Assembly (NCBI GenBank): GCA_002310175.1 | Contig: DBYG01000082.1 | Span: forward strand, 1-32,281 | DNA: 32,281 bases | Reading direction: 5' to 3' | From: Bacteroidales bacterium UBA1192 | GTDB taxonomy: Bacteria; Bacteroidota; Bacteroidia; Bacteroidales; Bacteroidaceae | Shown here: one piece after another, positions 6,781 through 14,454 of the stretch | Numbering within the stretch: the first letter of the stretch is position 1 | Layout of the letters: each line of letters starts with the position of its first letter | Made by a program: the position numbers and the translations under genes | The notes under the pieces: model-generated | What the model was told of the DNA's origin: nothing | The model's input: only the letters and a program-made list of their open reading frames with translations | The model's database searches: none

Positions 6781-8397
6781 TCACTGCTGTATGCTTTTAG
6801 CTGCAGCCACAAAGGCTTTAAACAGAGGATGCGGATTCTCGGGCGTGGATTTGTACTCAGGATGAAACTGTGAACCTATGAAGAAAGGATGCACTGACTG
6901 AGGCAGCTCAACAATCTCAGTGAGTCCTGTTTGGGGGTTGTGGCCCGATGCAACCAGACCTGCCTTACGGAAGTCTTCAGCATACTTTGCGTTGAACTCA
7001 TAGCGATGGCGATGGCGCTCCGAAATGAGAGTCTTACCGTATATCTTGTATGCAAGCGTATCTTTTGTAATCTGGCAGTCATACGCGCCCAGACGCATAG
7101 TGCCTCCCTTCATGGTGGTCTTTTTCTGGTCCTCCATCATGTCTATTACGGGATGCGTGGTATCGGGATTGACCTCTGTGGATTCGGCATCCTTGAACCC
7201 CAGCACATTGCGGGCAAACTCCACTACGCACATCTGCATTCCCAGGCAGATTCCAAAGAACGGTATTTTGTTCTCACGTGCATACTTTATTGCCTCCACC
7301 TTACCCTCAAGACCGCGTGACCCGAATCCAGGAGCAACCAGAACGCCCTTCATACCCTTGAGTTTATCGGCCACATTGGCAGCGGTAATCTCCTCGCTGT
7401 TTATGGAATGGACATGAACCTTGCAGGAGTTGGCGGCACCGGCGTGCACAAGCGCTTCAAGTATTGACTTGTAGGCATCCTGCAGTGATACGTACTTTCC
7501 GACAAGAGCCACATCAACCTCGGTTTGAGGATGTTTCAGTCGGTCAAGGAACTCCTCAAGCAGCCTGAGGTCCGGCTGGTTGAAGTTCTCAATACCAAGT
7601 TTTCGTACCACAAGTTCATCAAGATGCTCGGCATGCATATTGAGAGGTACCTGATAGATGCTCCAGGCATCGATACTCTGTATCACATGACCCGGCTTTA
7701 CGTTGCAGAACAGAGCCACCTTGCGTCGCAGTTCATCATTGAGCGGATGCTCAGTGCGGCAGATAATCACATCCGGCTGCACACCTGCCTGCTGCAGCAT
7801 CTGAACGGAGTGCTGTGTAGGCTTGGTCTTGAGCTCTTTAGCAGCACTCAGATACGGAACCAGCGTAAGATGGATAGACATGCATGACCCTTCGGGAAGC
7901 TCCCACTGCAGCTGGCGCACGGCCTCAATGAACGGCAGTGATTCCATATCACCCACCGTTCCGCCTATCTCGGTAAGCACCACATCAAATTCTCCCGTCT
8001 GACCCAGAAGCAGCATGCGGCGCTTTATCTCATCGGTAATGTGAGGGACTATCTGGACCGTCTTGCCCAGATAGGCACCCTCACGCTCCTTGGTGATTAC
8101 GGTATTGTAAATCTTTCCGGTAGTGACATTGTTGGCCTTGGATGTATGCACGCCCAGAAAACGCTCGTAGTGACCCAGGTCCAGGTCCGTCTCTGCGCCG
8201 TCATCGGTCACATAGCACTCACCGTGCTCGTATGGATTCAGAGTGCCCGGGTCAATGTTTATGTACGGGTCAAACTTCTGGATTGTAACCTTTAGGCCTC
8301 GGGCCTGAAGCAGTTTGGCAAGCGATGCGGCAATAATACCCTTGCCCAGCGATGAAACAACTCCACCGGTAATGAAAATGTATTTTGTATCCTTCAT
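6781..8397 (-). CDS. pyrG: CTP synthase (glutamine-hydrolysing)
   Basis: 538 residues, full length for the family. Converts UTP to CTP using ATP and glutamine-derived ammonia. The amidoligase half starts KYIFITGGVVSSLGKGI, contains the conserved QKFDPYINIDPGTLNPYEHG, and ends with RHRHRYEFN-type elements around the nucleotide site. The glutaminase half has GICLGMQM with the nucleophile at Cys384 and a His/Glu pair in QFHPEYKS near the C-terminus. It starts 3 bp after purF, so it is the last gene of a glmS-purF-pyrG operon whose three products all consume glutamine amide nitrogen. No clear terminator follows it before the glnK promoter, so some read-through into that leader is possible. Confidence 0.97.
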   Translation of the reverse strand: MKDTKYIFITGGVVSSLGKGIIAASLAKLLQARGLKVTIQKFDPYINIDPGTLNPYEHGECYVTDDGAETDLDLGHYERFLGVHTSKANNVTTGKIYNTVITKEREGAYLGKTVQIVPHITDEIKRRMLLLGQTGEFDVVLTEIGGTVGDMESLPFIEAVRQLQWELPEGSCMSIHLTLVPYLSAAKELKTKPTQHSVQMLQQAGVQPDVIICRTEHPLNDELRRKVALFCNVKPGHVIQSIDAWSIYQVPLNMHAEHLDELVVRKLGIENFNQPDLRLLEEFLDRLKHPQTEVDVALVGKYVSLQDAYKSILEALVHAGAANSCKVHVHSINSEEITAANVADKLKGMKGVLVAPGFGSRGLEGKVEAIKYARENKIPFFGICLGMQMCVVEFARNVLGFKDAESTEVNPDTTHPVIDMMEDQKKTTMKGGTMRLGAYDCQITKDTLAYKIYGKTLISERHRHRYEFNAKYAEDFRKAGLVASGHNPQTGLTEIVELPQSVHPFFIGSQFHPEYKSTPENPHPLFKAFVAAAKSIQQ

Positions 8398-8400
8398 AAT

Positions 8401-9783
8401 TCAGCTTTTGTGATTATAAAGATTCGTGGGATAGTCGCCGTTAAAGCAGGCGGTGCAGAGTTCGCATCGGCCCAGATCCCTGCCCGATGCCTTATAGAGT
8501 GATTCCAGTGACAGATAGTACAGTGAGTCCGCACCTATGTAGTCGCGAATCTGCTCCACGGTATGGATGGAGCCTATAAGCTCCTCCGATGTACCAGTAT
8601 CAACACCGTAATAGCATGGAAATGCGTATTTGGGGCTGGCAATGCACACATGGACCTCTGTAGCCCCCGCTTCACGCAGCAAACCCACGATACGGCGTGA
8701 CGTAGTGCCGCGAACAATCGAATCGTCAATAAGAATCACACGCTTGCCGTTCACTATGCTGCGCACAGGCGACAGTTTCATACGGACGCCCTTATCACGC
8801 ATCTCCTGCGTAGGCTGGATAAATGTGCGCCCCACATATTTGTTCTTGAGCAGGCCCATCTCGTATGGAATCCCGCTGGCCTCGGCATAACCCATGGCGG
8901 CGCTCAGGCTTGAATCCGGCACACCCACCACAATATCAGCGTCAACCGGGTGTTCCTCATAGAGCAGACGGCCCGATAATTTACGGAACGAGTGTACGTT
9001 ACAACCCTCTATATCGCTGTCCGGACGCGCAAAGTATATATACTCCATCACGCACATACGGTGACTGCGGAGCTTGGAATAATCATTTGAGCGGATTCCG
9101 TGATGGTCTATCGTTATTATCTCACCCGGATTCACGTCACGTATGAATTCAGCTCCTATTGCATCGAATGCGCAAGTCTCGCTGGCCACCACATAGCCTT
9201 CACCTAATTTTGCTATAGAAAGCGGATGGAATCCGTACTTGTCACGGCATGCGTAGATGCGGTTTGGGGTCATTATGACCAGTGAGAAAGCCCCCTCAAT
9301 CATGTTCAGGGCATTGATAAGGTTTATTATGCGGTCCTCCTCTGAAGGGTCTTTCTTGATTAGGTGCGCAAACAGCTCGCTGTCCGATGTGGTCTGCAGC
9401 AGACTTCCGCGACGCTCCAGATACATGCGCAGTTCATGGGAGTTTATAATGTTCCCGTTGTGCGCAATGGCAAAATTACCGGTATAATGATGGAACGTAA
9501 ACGGCTGTATGTTCTCCAGTCCGCCCACATTGGTAGTGGGATAACGCACATGTCCTATGGCAATATTGCCGGTCAGTTCATCCAGATGCCTGGAACCGAA
9601 AATCTCTATCACCAGGCCGGCACCCTTATGCAGATGGAACTGTCCGTCAGCATCGGCCGCAACTATACCGCACCCCTGCTGACCGCGGTGCTGCAGGCTG
9701 TGCAACGCATAGTAGGCATACTGTGCGGCATTCTCCACACCGTAAATGCCAAACACTCCGCATTCGTGATGCAACTCTTCCAT
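8401..9783 (-). CDS. purF: Amidophosphoribosyltransferase
   Basis: 460 residues; first committed step of purine synthesis, making phosphoribosylamine from PRPP and glutamine. The short propeptide MEELHHE precedes Cys8 (ECGVFGIYG), the Ntn nucleophile exposed after processing, as in the Bacillus-type enzyme. The phosphoribosyltransferase half has the PRPP loop VILIDDSIVRGTTSR. The C-terminal GRCELCTACFNGDYP supplies cysteines for a [4Fe-4S] cluster of the Bacillus-type subclass, suggesting oxygen sensitivity in line with an anaerobe. It begins 11 bp after glmS and ends 3 bp before pyrG. Confidence 0.96.
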   Translation of the reverse strand: MEELHHECGVFGIYGVENAAQYAYYALHSLQHRGQQGCGIVAADADGQFHLHKGAGLVIEIFGSRHLDELTGNIAIGHVRYPTTNVGGLENIQPFTFHHYTGNFAIAHNGNIINSHELRMYLERRGSLLQTTSDSELFAHLIKKDPSEEDRIINLINALNMIEGAFSLVIMTPNRIYACRDKYGFHPLSIAKLGEGYVVASETCAFDAIGAEFIRDVNPGEIITIDHHGIRSNDYSKLRSHRMCVMEYIYFARPDSDIEGCNVHSFRKLSGRLLYEEHPVDADIVVGVPDSSLSAAMGYAEASGIPYEMGLLKNKYVGRTFIQPTQEMRDKGVRMKLSPVRSIVNGKRVILIDDSIVRGTTSRRIVGLLREAGATEVHVCIASPKYAFPCYYGVDTGTSEELIGSIHTVEQIRDYIGADSLYYLSLESLYKASGRDLGRCELCTACFNGDYPTNLYNHKS

Positions 9784-9794
9784 ATCGGGAGCAA

Positions 9795-11639
9795 TTATTC
9801 TACTGTTACGGATTTGGCCAGGTTACGCGGCTGGTCCACGTCACGCCCCTTGGCAATGGCAATGTGATATGCCAGCAGCTGTAGCGGAATGACAGAGAGC
9901 AGCGGCACCAGACACTCCTCAGTATCCGGAATCTCAAACGAGTAGTCTGATATGCTCCTGACGTCCTTGTCGCCCTCAGTAACAATGCTTATCACCCTGC
10001 CCTTACGCGCCTTGACCTCCTGAATGTTGCTCAGTATCTTGTCATAATGACCGCGCTTGGGGGCAATCACCACAACCGGCATCTCATCGTCAATCAGGGC
10101 AATAGGTCCGTGTTTCATTTCGGCTGCGGGATAGCCCTCGGCATGTATGTACGATATCTCCTTGAGTTTGAGTGCACCCTCCAGGGCTATCGGATAGTTG
10201 TAACCCCGTCCCAGGTAGATGAAGTTGTGCGCATACGTGAATGTCTTGGCAAGCTCGGATATCTGCTTGTCATGCTTGAGTATCTTCTCAATCTTGGCGG
10301 GAATACGCGGAAGTTCGTCAATAATGCGCTTACGGAGATCGTCCGAAACGGTACCCTTCTCCTGCGCAATGTTGAGCGCAAGCAGCAACAGTGTCTCAAC
10401 CTGTGCGGTGAACGCCTTGGTCGATGCCACACCAATCTCTGGACCCGCATGGGTGTAACAGCCCGTATCGGCCGCACGCGCAATCGATGAGCCCACCACA
10501 TTGCATATCCCGAACAGGAACGCGCCCGATGCCTTGGCCAGCTGCATGGCGGCCAGAGTATCGGCAGTCTCACCTGACTGAGATATGGCAATCACCACAT
10601 CATCGGGATATATAACAGGATTGCGGTAACGGAACTCCGATGAGTACTCCACCTCTACCGGTATGCGGGTAAGCTCCTCAATCATGTATTTACCTATCAG
10701 AGCAGCGTGCCAGGATGTTCCGCAGGCGCATATTATTATGCGACGGGCCTTGAGCAGGCGCTCCTTATGGTCTATGACGCCTGAAAGTTTTACTATTCCC
10801 AGTTCCGGATGCAGGCGGCCGTTCATTACGGTACTTGCCGTATCCGGCTGCTCATGAATCTCCTTAAGCATGAAGTGGGCAAAACCGCCCTTCTCTATCT
10901 GGCTCAGGTTAAGCTCCAGTTTCTTAATGACAGTTGTCTGCTCAACGCTGCGTAAATCCGTAATTTTAAGCTCCTTACCGCGTTCTATGAAAGCTATCTG
11001 CTCCTCACCCAGATAGACCACGCGGTCAGTGTATTCAATGATAGGAGTGGCATCGGACCCTATCAGGAACTCGTCATCGCCCACACCTATTATAAGAGGG
11101 CTTCCCTTGCGGGCTGCAATCATACGGTCTGGCTGGGTCTTATCCACAATCACTATGGCGTATGCGCCTATCACGCTGTTCAGAGCCAGCGGCACAGCCT
11201 CCTCAAGAGTGATAGAATGGCTGTCCATGATGTACTGTATAAGCTGGATTATAACCTCCGTATCGGTCTCGCTCTTAAAGTGATAGCCCTGGTTCTGGAG
11301 CTCGGTCTTGAGTGAGCGGTAGTTCTCTATGATGCCGTTATGGATTAGCGCCAGATTCCCGGATTCCGAGAAATGCGGATGCGCGTTGATGTCATTAGGC
11401 TCTCCATGAGTTGCCCAGCGGGTATGGGCTATGCCCACGCTGCCGCTTACATCCTTACCATCGATGGCCCGTTCCAGATCCGCCACCTTACCCTTGGTCT
11501 TGTAGATGACCAGATTGCCGTTGTCGTTTATCAGCGCCACACCTGCGCTGTCATAGCCCCTGTACTCCAGACGGGACAGTCCCTTGAGCAGTATCGGACA
11601 TGCCTGCCGTTTACCGATGTAACCTACTATTCCACACAT
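9795..11639 (-). CDS. glmS: Glutamine-fructose-6-phosphate aminotransferase (isomerizing)
   Basis: 614 residues, the family's usual length. Makes glucosamine-6-phosphate for peptidoglycan and LPS from fructose-6-phosphate and glutamine. Starts MCGIVGYIGKRQACPILLKG with catalytic Cys2. The glutaminase domain contains HTRWATHGEPNDINAHPH. Two SIS sugar-isomerase domains follow (SQSGETADTLAAMQLAKASG; GVASTKAFTAQVETL). The C-terminus is the conserved PRNLAKSVTVE. First gene of the glmS-purF-pyrG operon and preceded by a leader ORF plus hairpin. No glmS ribozyme-like core is evident upstream; control here appears to be leader-based instead. Confidence 0.97.
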   Translation of the reverse strand: MCGIVGYIGKRQACPILLKGLSRLEYRGYDSAGVALINDNGNLVIYKTKGKVADLERAIDGKDVSGSVGIAHTRWATHGEPNDINAHPHFSESGNLALIHNGIIENYRSLKTELQNQGYHFKSETDTEVIIQLIQYIMDSHSITLEEAVPLALNSVIGAYAIVIVDKTQPDRMIAARKGSPLIIGVGDDEFLIGSDATPIIEYTDRVVYLGEEQIAFIERGKELKITDLRSVEQTTVIKKLELNLSQIEKGGFAHFMLKEIHEQPDTASTVMNGRLHPELGIVKLSGVIDHKERLLKARRIIICACGTSWHAALIGKYMIEELTRIPVEVEYSSEFRYRNPVIYPDDVVIAISQSGETADTLAAMQLAKASGAFLFGICNVVGSSIARAADTGCYTHAGPEIGVASTKAFTAQVETLLLLALNIAQEKGTVSDDLRKRIIDELPRIPAKIEKILKHDKQISELAKTFTYAHNFIYLGRGYNYPIALEGALKLKEISYIHAEGYPAAEMKHGPIALIDDEMPVVVIAPKRGHYDKILSNIQEVKARKGRVISIVTEGDKDVRSISDYSFEIPDTEECLVPLLSVIPLQLLAYHIAIAKGRDVDQPRNLAKSVTVE

Positions 11640-11658
11640 ATAATACCTTTATTAAAGG

Positions 11659-11691
11659 GTGAAGGCCGGTTCTAACTGAACCAGCCTTCAC
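11659..11691 (-). terminator. Attenuator-like hairpin in the glmS leader
   Basis: Minus-strand stem of 14 bp (GTGAAGGCTGGTTC with GAACCGGCCTTCAC, one G-U), loop AGTTA. It is followed by CCTTTAATAAAGG rather than a clean T run, and glmS starts 19 nt later. It may therefore act partly by sequestering the ribosome-binding region rather than only by termination. Its GGCUGGU (11686-11680) can pair with ACCAGUC in the leader ORF (11743-11737). Confidence 0.75.
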
Positions 11692-11725
11692 TCAAATTAT
11701 CCAATAAGTATTTCCAATATCTCCG

Positions 11726-11848
11726 TCATATTATCCGACTGGTGAAACAACACGGGGAAACTGGAACCTGATTATAATTCGGATTCCAATTATTCTGCTT
11801 GTCATTCATCTGGTTTGAAAGACAGTTATATGTAACCTTTCCCCTCAT
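11726..11848 (-). CDS. Asn/Gln-rich leader peptide of glmS-purF-pyrG (40 aa)
   Basis: Begins MRGKVTYNCLSNQ, has the Asn-rich stretch NDKQNNWNPNYNQ, then VPVSPCCFTSRII and TGA. The frame is open further upstream to 11932, but the ATG at 11848 lies 20 bp past the promoter -7 box and after GAAAG, so I take it as the start. It is less pure in Asn/Gln than the two sister leaders but ends its Asn/Gln segment with the same N-Q-V-P motif and has the same spacing to the antiterminator element and hairpin. This supports a common mechanism with divergence. Confidence 0.75.
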   Translation of the reverse strand: MRGKVTYNCLSNQMNDKQNNWNPNYNQVPVSPCCFTSRII

Positions 11849-11867
11849 TATTCTTTCAAATTTGCTG

Positions 11868-11897
11868 CAAATATAACTATATTTTTTCAAACTGCAA
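11868..11897 (-). promoter_or_regulatory. Bacteroidetes-type promoter of the glmS leader
   Basis: Minus-strand TTG (11897-11895), 19-bp spacer, TATATTTG (11875-11868). The same TATATTTG box and 19-bp spacing occur at the asnB leader promoter. Transcription would start roughly a dozen bases before the leader ATG. Confidence 0.8.
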
Positions 11898-12027
11898 CCA
11901 AAATAAGCCAAAAAACAATAAAATGACAACACACAAAATAAACCATAGTGTCATGATGTTTTAATACAAAAAACTCACATCATTAGTAATGTTTACTGCA
12001 GTTAAGTACAAATTCTAAAAAAATGCT

Positions 12028-12035
12028 TAATTTTG
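12028..12035 (+). promoter_or_regulatory. Possible -7 box for the GH10 gene
   Basis: TAATTTTG fits TAnnTTTG and lies 50 bp before the GH10 start. I see no TTG at the expected upstream distance. The rest of 11898-12084 is AT-rich with nothing else recognisable. Confidence 0.45.
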
Positions 12036-12084
12036 GCGCACAAAAAAAATAAAAAGAACTAATCACATTTATTTTAAAATCGAA

Positions 12085-13437
12085 ATGAAAAAACTTTCAA
12101 CAATCGCTCTCATTGCGTCTATTGTACTGGTGAGCGCATGTGGCCCCAAAGATCCCGGTCTGAAGGATGCCTACAAGAACTATTTCAAGATTGGTGTTGC
12201 CGTTACCCCGCGTAACGTTACTGATTCTCTTCAGGCATCAATCATCCTTAAGGAGTTTAACAGCATTACCGCTGAAAACTGCATGAAACCCGGTGAGATT
12301 CATCCTCAGCCTGGTGTATGGAACTTTGCACAGGCCGATGCAATTGCAGATTTCTGCCGTAAGAACGGCATCAAGATGCGTGGCCACTGTCTCGTTTGGC
12401 ACAGCCAGTTCGCCAACTGGATGTTTAACAAGTATGATGAGAATGGCAATCAGGTGGTAGAGCGTGACGAGAATGGTGATACCATCTGGGTAGAACAGCC
12501 TGTACGCGGCGGTTTCGGTGGTTTCGGTGGTTTCGGTCAGGCTCCTCAGGGCCAGCGTCCTCAGGGTGCTCCCCAGGGCCAGCGCCAGGGTCAGCGTCCT
12601 CAGGGTCAGCCAGGTCAGATGCCTCAGGGAGGTTTCGGTGGTTTCGGAGGCCAGCGTCCTCAGGGCCAGCAGGGTCAAGCCGCAGCTCCTCAGATGACCA
12701 AGGTTCCCAAGTATGCCAAAGCTACCAAGGAAGAGTTCTACGATTCACTTCGTGCTCATATCCATACTGTAATCAACCGTTATAAAGACGTTGTTTATTG
12801 CTGGGATGTCGTGAACGAGGCGATGAGTGACGCAAACAACCCGAATGCTCCCTACGAGCAGTCATTCCGTCAGTCAACCGCTTATCAGCTCTGTGGTGAT
12901 GAGTTTATCAAGAAGGCATTTGAATTTGCTCATGAGGCTGATCCCAACGCCGGTCTGTTCTACAATGACTACAGTGCATGGACACCTTCCAAGAGAACAT
13001 ACATCTACAACATGGTCAAGAAGCTCCAGAGTGAGGGTGCTCCTATCACCGGCATCGGTATGCAGGGTCACTACAACATCTATGACAACCCCACCATCGA
13101 GGACTTTGAAAAAGCTATCCAGATGTACCTTGAACTGGTTGACGACATTCAGATAACTGAGTTTGATGTACGTATTAATCACGAGGCTGGTGGCCAGCTT
13201 CAGTTCAACCGTGGCGAAGGACAGACTCTTACAGACTCTCTCGCTCAGATGCAGATGGCTAAATATGATGAGTTGTTCAAAGTTATACGTAAGTATAAGA
13301 AGAACTTCTCCTGCGTAACCTTCTGGAATCTTGGTGACCGCGATTCATGGCTTGGCGCCAACAACTTCCCGCTACTGTTTGACCGCGATTACAATCGCAA
13401 ACCTGTTTACTATACAGTACGTGACTTCAAGAAGTGA
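12085..13437 (+). CDS. GH10 endo-1,4-beta-xylanase, lipoprotein, with Gly/Gln/Phe-rich insertion
   Basis: 450 residues. A lipoprotein signal ends VLVSACG (Cys19), so the enzyme is probably surface- or periplasm-anchored. GH10 barrel motifs: ITAENCMKPGEIHP, RGHCLVWHSQ, CWDVVNEAMSD with acid/base Glu245, and ITEFDVRI with nucleophile Glu359, ending with VTFWNLGDRDSW. Both catalytic glutamates are present, so it should be active on beta-1,4-xylan. Unusually, residues about 142-203 are a low-complexity insert of GGF, PQGQ and RPQG units after the third barrel strand, absent from ordinary GH10 folds. It is the only gene in its transcription unit, followed by a strong two-way terminator. Its neighbours on the opposite strand are other plant-glycan enzymes. 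Confidence 0.95.
   Translation: MKKLSTIALIASIVLVSACGPKDPGLKDAYKNYFKIGVAVTPRNVTDSLQASIILKEFNSITAENCMKPGEIHPQPGVWNFAQADAIADFCRKNGIKMRGHCLVWHSQFANWMFNKYDENGNQVVERDENGDTIWVEQPVRGGFGGFGGFGQAPQGQRPQGAPQGQRQGQRPQGQPGQMPQGGFGGFGGQRPQGQQGQAAAPQMTKVPKYAKATKEEFYDSLRAHIHTVINRYKDVVYCWDVVNEAMSDANNPNAPYEQSFRQSTAYQLCGDEFIKKAFEFAHEADPNAGLFYNDYSAWTPSKRTYIYNMVKKLQSEGAPITGIGMQGHYNIYDNPTIEDFEKAIQMYLELVDDIQITEFDVRINHEAGGQLQFNRGEGQTLTDSLAQMQMAKYDELFKVIRKYKKNFSCVTFWNLGDRDSWLGANNFPLLFDRDYNRKPVYYTVRDFKK
12508..12693 (+). repeat. Low-complexity GGFGGF / PQGQ repeat inside the GH10 gene
   Basis: In-frame repeats of GGTTTCGGT (three in a row, later two) and CAGGGTCAGCGTCCT-like units encode GGFGGFGGFG, then Gln/Pro/Arg/Gly repeats, then GGFGGFGG. 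About 62 residues with no Asp, Glu or Lys. Similar short segments recur in four other exported proteins of this locus. Confidence 0.9.
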
Positions 13438-13472
13438 TTATAACATTTCACCTTACAGATGGTGAATTAAAC

Positions 13473-13507
13473 AAAAAAAGAGGACTGTACGTCCTCTTTT
13501 TTTTTTT
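13473..13507. terminator. Bidirectional intrinsic terminator between GH10 and the lipoprotein gene
   Basis: AAAAAAAGAGGAC-TGTAC-GTCCTCTTTTTTT: a long stem with T runs in both directions, serving the plus-strand GH10 gene and the convergent minus-strand operon ending at 13527. Confidence 0.9.
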
Positions 13508-13526
13508 GCAATACATCAGATTGTAA

Positions 13527-14420
13527 TTATTGCTTTGTAAAAACAGGAGAAAGACCTTCAAAGATGGAATATGCCTTTTTACCATCTACAATGAACGGGA
13601 GTGACAATCCGTTGGGATAATAGCCTTGATCCTCGCTTGGAATACGCCATTCACTCTCAAAGGGCTTTTCCATGTTAATCAAATTTTCGCCTTTCTCGTT
13701 GCGACTGGTATAGAAAGTGGTCTCACCTACTACCACAAAACCATCCTTATAAGTATATTTGCCGGTATAGCGCTGCCCCCATGCCGGGATAACAAGGTCT
13801 ATGTTGTCTCCGTCAAACTTGACTGCCATCCTGATTTCACTACTTTTTCCATCCATGGAAAAATTCCAGTACCATGTACCCTGTAATTCATCATTGTTGC
13901 CGGGAAGTGCAGCTCCTTTCTTGAAATACATGGAAAAATAGCTCTGCTCTATGCTATATGGTTCTGATGAACCGGAATACTCAACCAACATGACAGCCCC
14001 GTCTTTCAACAGAGTGACACTTGCAGTATCCTGTCCCAATCCTTCATCATCACTGATCCAATCTGACATTTTATTCGAATCCATGTACCTGAACTGGGAG
14101 TTTGTGATATTGGTGATAAGGTTCGAACCCTTGAGTTCATATGTACCGTCGAGTTTGTATTGGGAACTGATTTCCTTCTTTCCTGTTGCAGGGTCAATAT
14201 AAAAATAAGTTTCCTCTGTCACGAACGCTCCGTTACTGCTGAAAATGACAGTCTCCTCGGACACTTCACTCTCTGTACTTAGATTTAAGTACCAGGTACC
14301 TATCAGTTTGTTGACACTTATTTCAGGAGAGTTTTCCTCTTCTACATCATCTTTGTCTTTGTTACAGGAAACCAAAACCGGCAGGGCAAAAAGCATTGCC
14401 CATAATAAATACTTTTTCAT
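13527..14420 (-). CDS. Lipocalin-like two-domain lipoprotein of unknown function
   Basis: 297 residues from ATG (MKKYLLWAMLFALPVLVSCNK); the frame opens two codons earlier at a TTG, which I reject. A lipobox LVSC is followed by an acidic linker (DKDDVEEENSPE), typical of exported Bacteroidetes lipoproteins. Two similar units follow, each starting like a lipocalin-like strand: LIGTWYLNLSTES at about 40 and LQGTWYWNFSMDG at about 182. No catalytic motif is visible. It is the third gene after GH43 and GH27, 34 bp from the latter, so it is probably co-expressed and may bind glycans or simply be surface-exposed; the role is unknown. Confidence 0.75.
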   Translation of the reverse strand: MKKYLLWAMLFALPVLVSCNKDKDDVEEENSPEISVNKLIGTWYLNLSTESEVSEETVIFSSNGAFVTEETYFYIDPATGKKEISSQYKLDGTYELKGSNLITNITNSQFRYMDSNKMSDWISDDEGLGQDTASVTLLKDGAVMLVEYSGSSEPYSIEQSYFSMYFKKGAALPGNNDELQGTWYWNFSMDGKSSEIRMAVKFDGDNIDLVIPAWGQRYTGKYTYKDGFVVVGETTFYTSRNEKGENLINMEKPFESEWRIPSEDQGYYPNGLSLPFIVDGKKAYSIFEGLSPVFTKQ

Positions 14421-14454
14421 AATCAAAATGTTAACAATTAATTAAGTTATCTGT

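Noticed and set aside
6876..7417. Several plus- and minus-strand frames of 68-130 codons inside pyrG
   Set aside because: All lie within the full-length CTP synthase gene and show no independent family features.
11640..11700. glmS ribozyme/riboswitch upstream of glmS
   Set aside because: The space before the ATG is filled by a simple hairpin and a leader ORF; I see no glmS ribozyme pseudoknot core.
12238..12678. 146-codon open frame on the minus strand across the GH10 gene, Thr/Leu-rich
   Set aside because: Antisense shadow of the low-complexity GH10 insert; repeats on the coding strand keep the opposite frame open.
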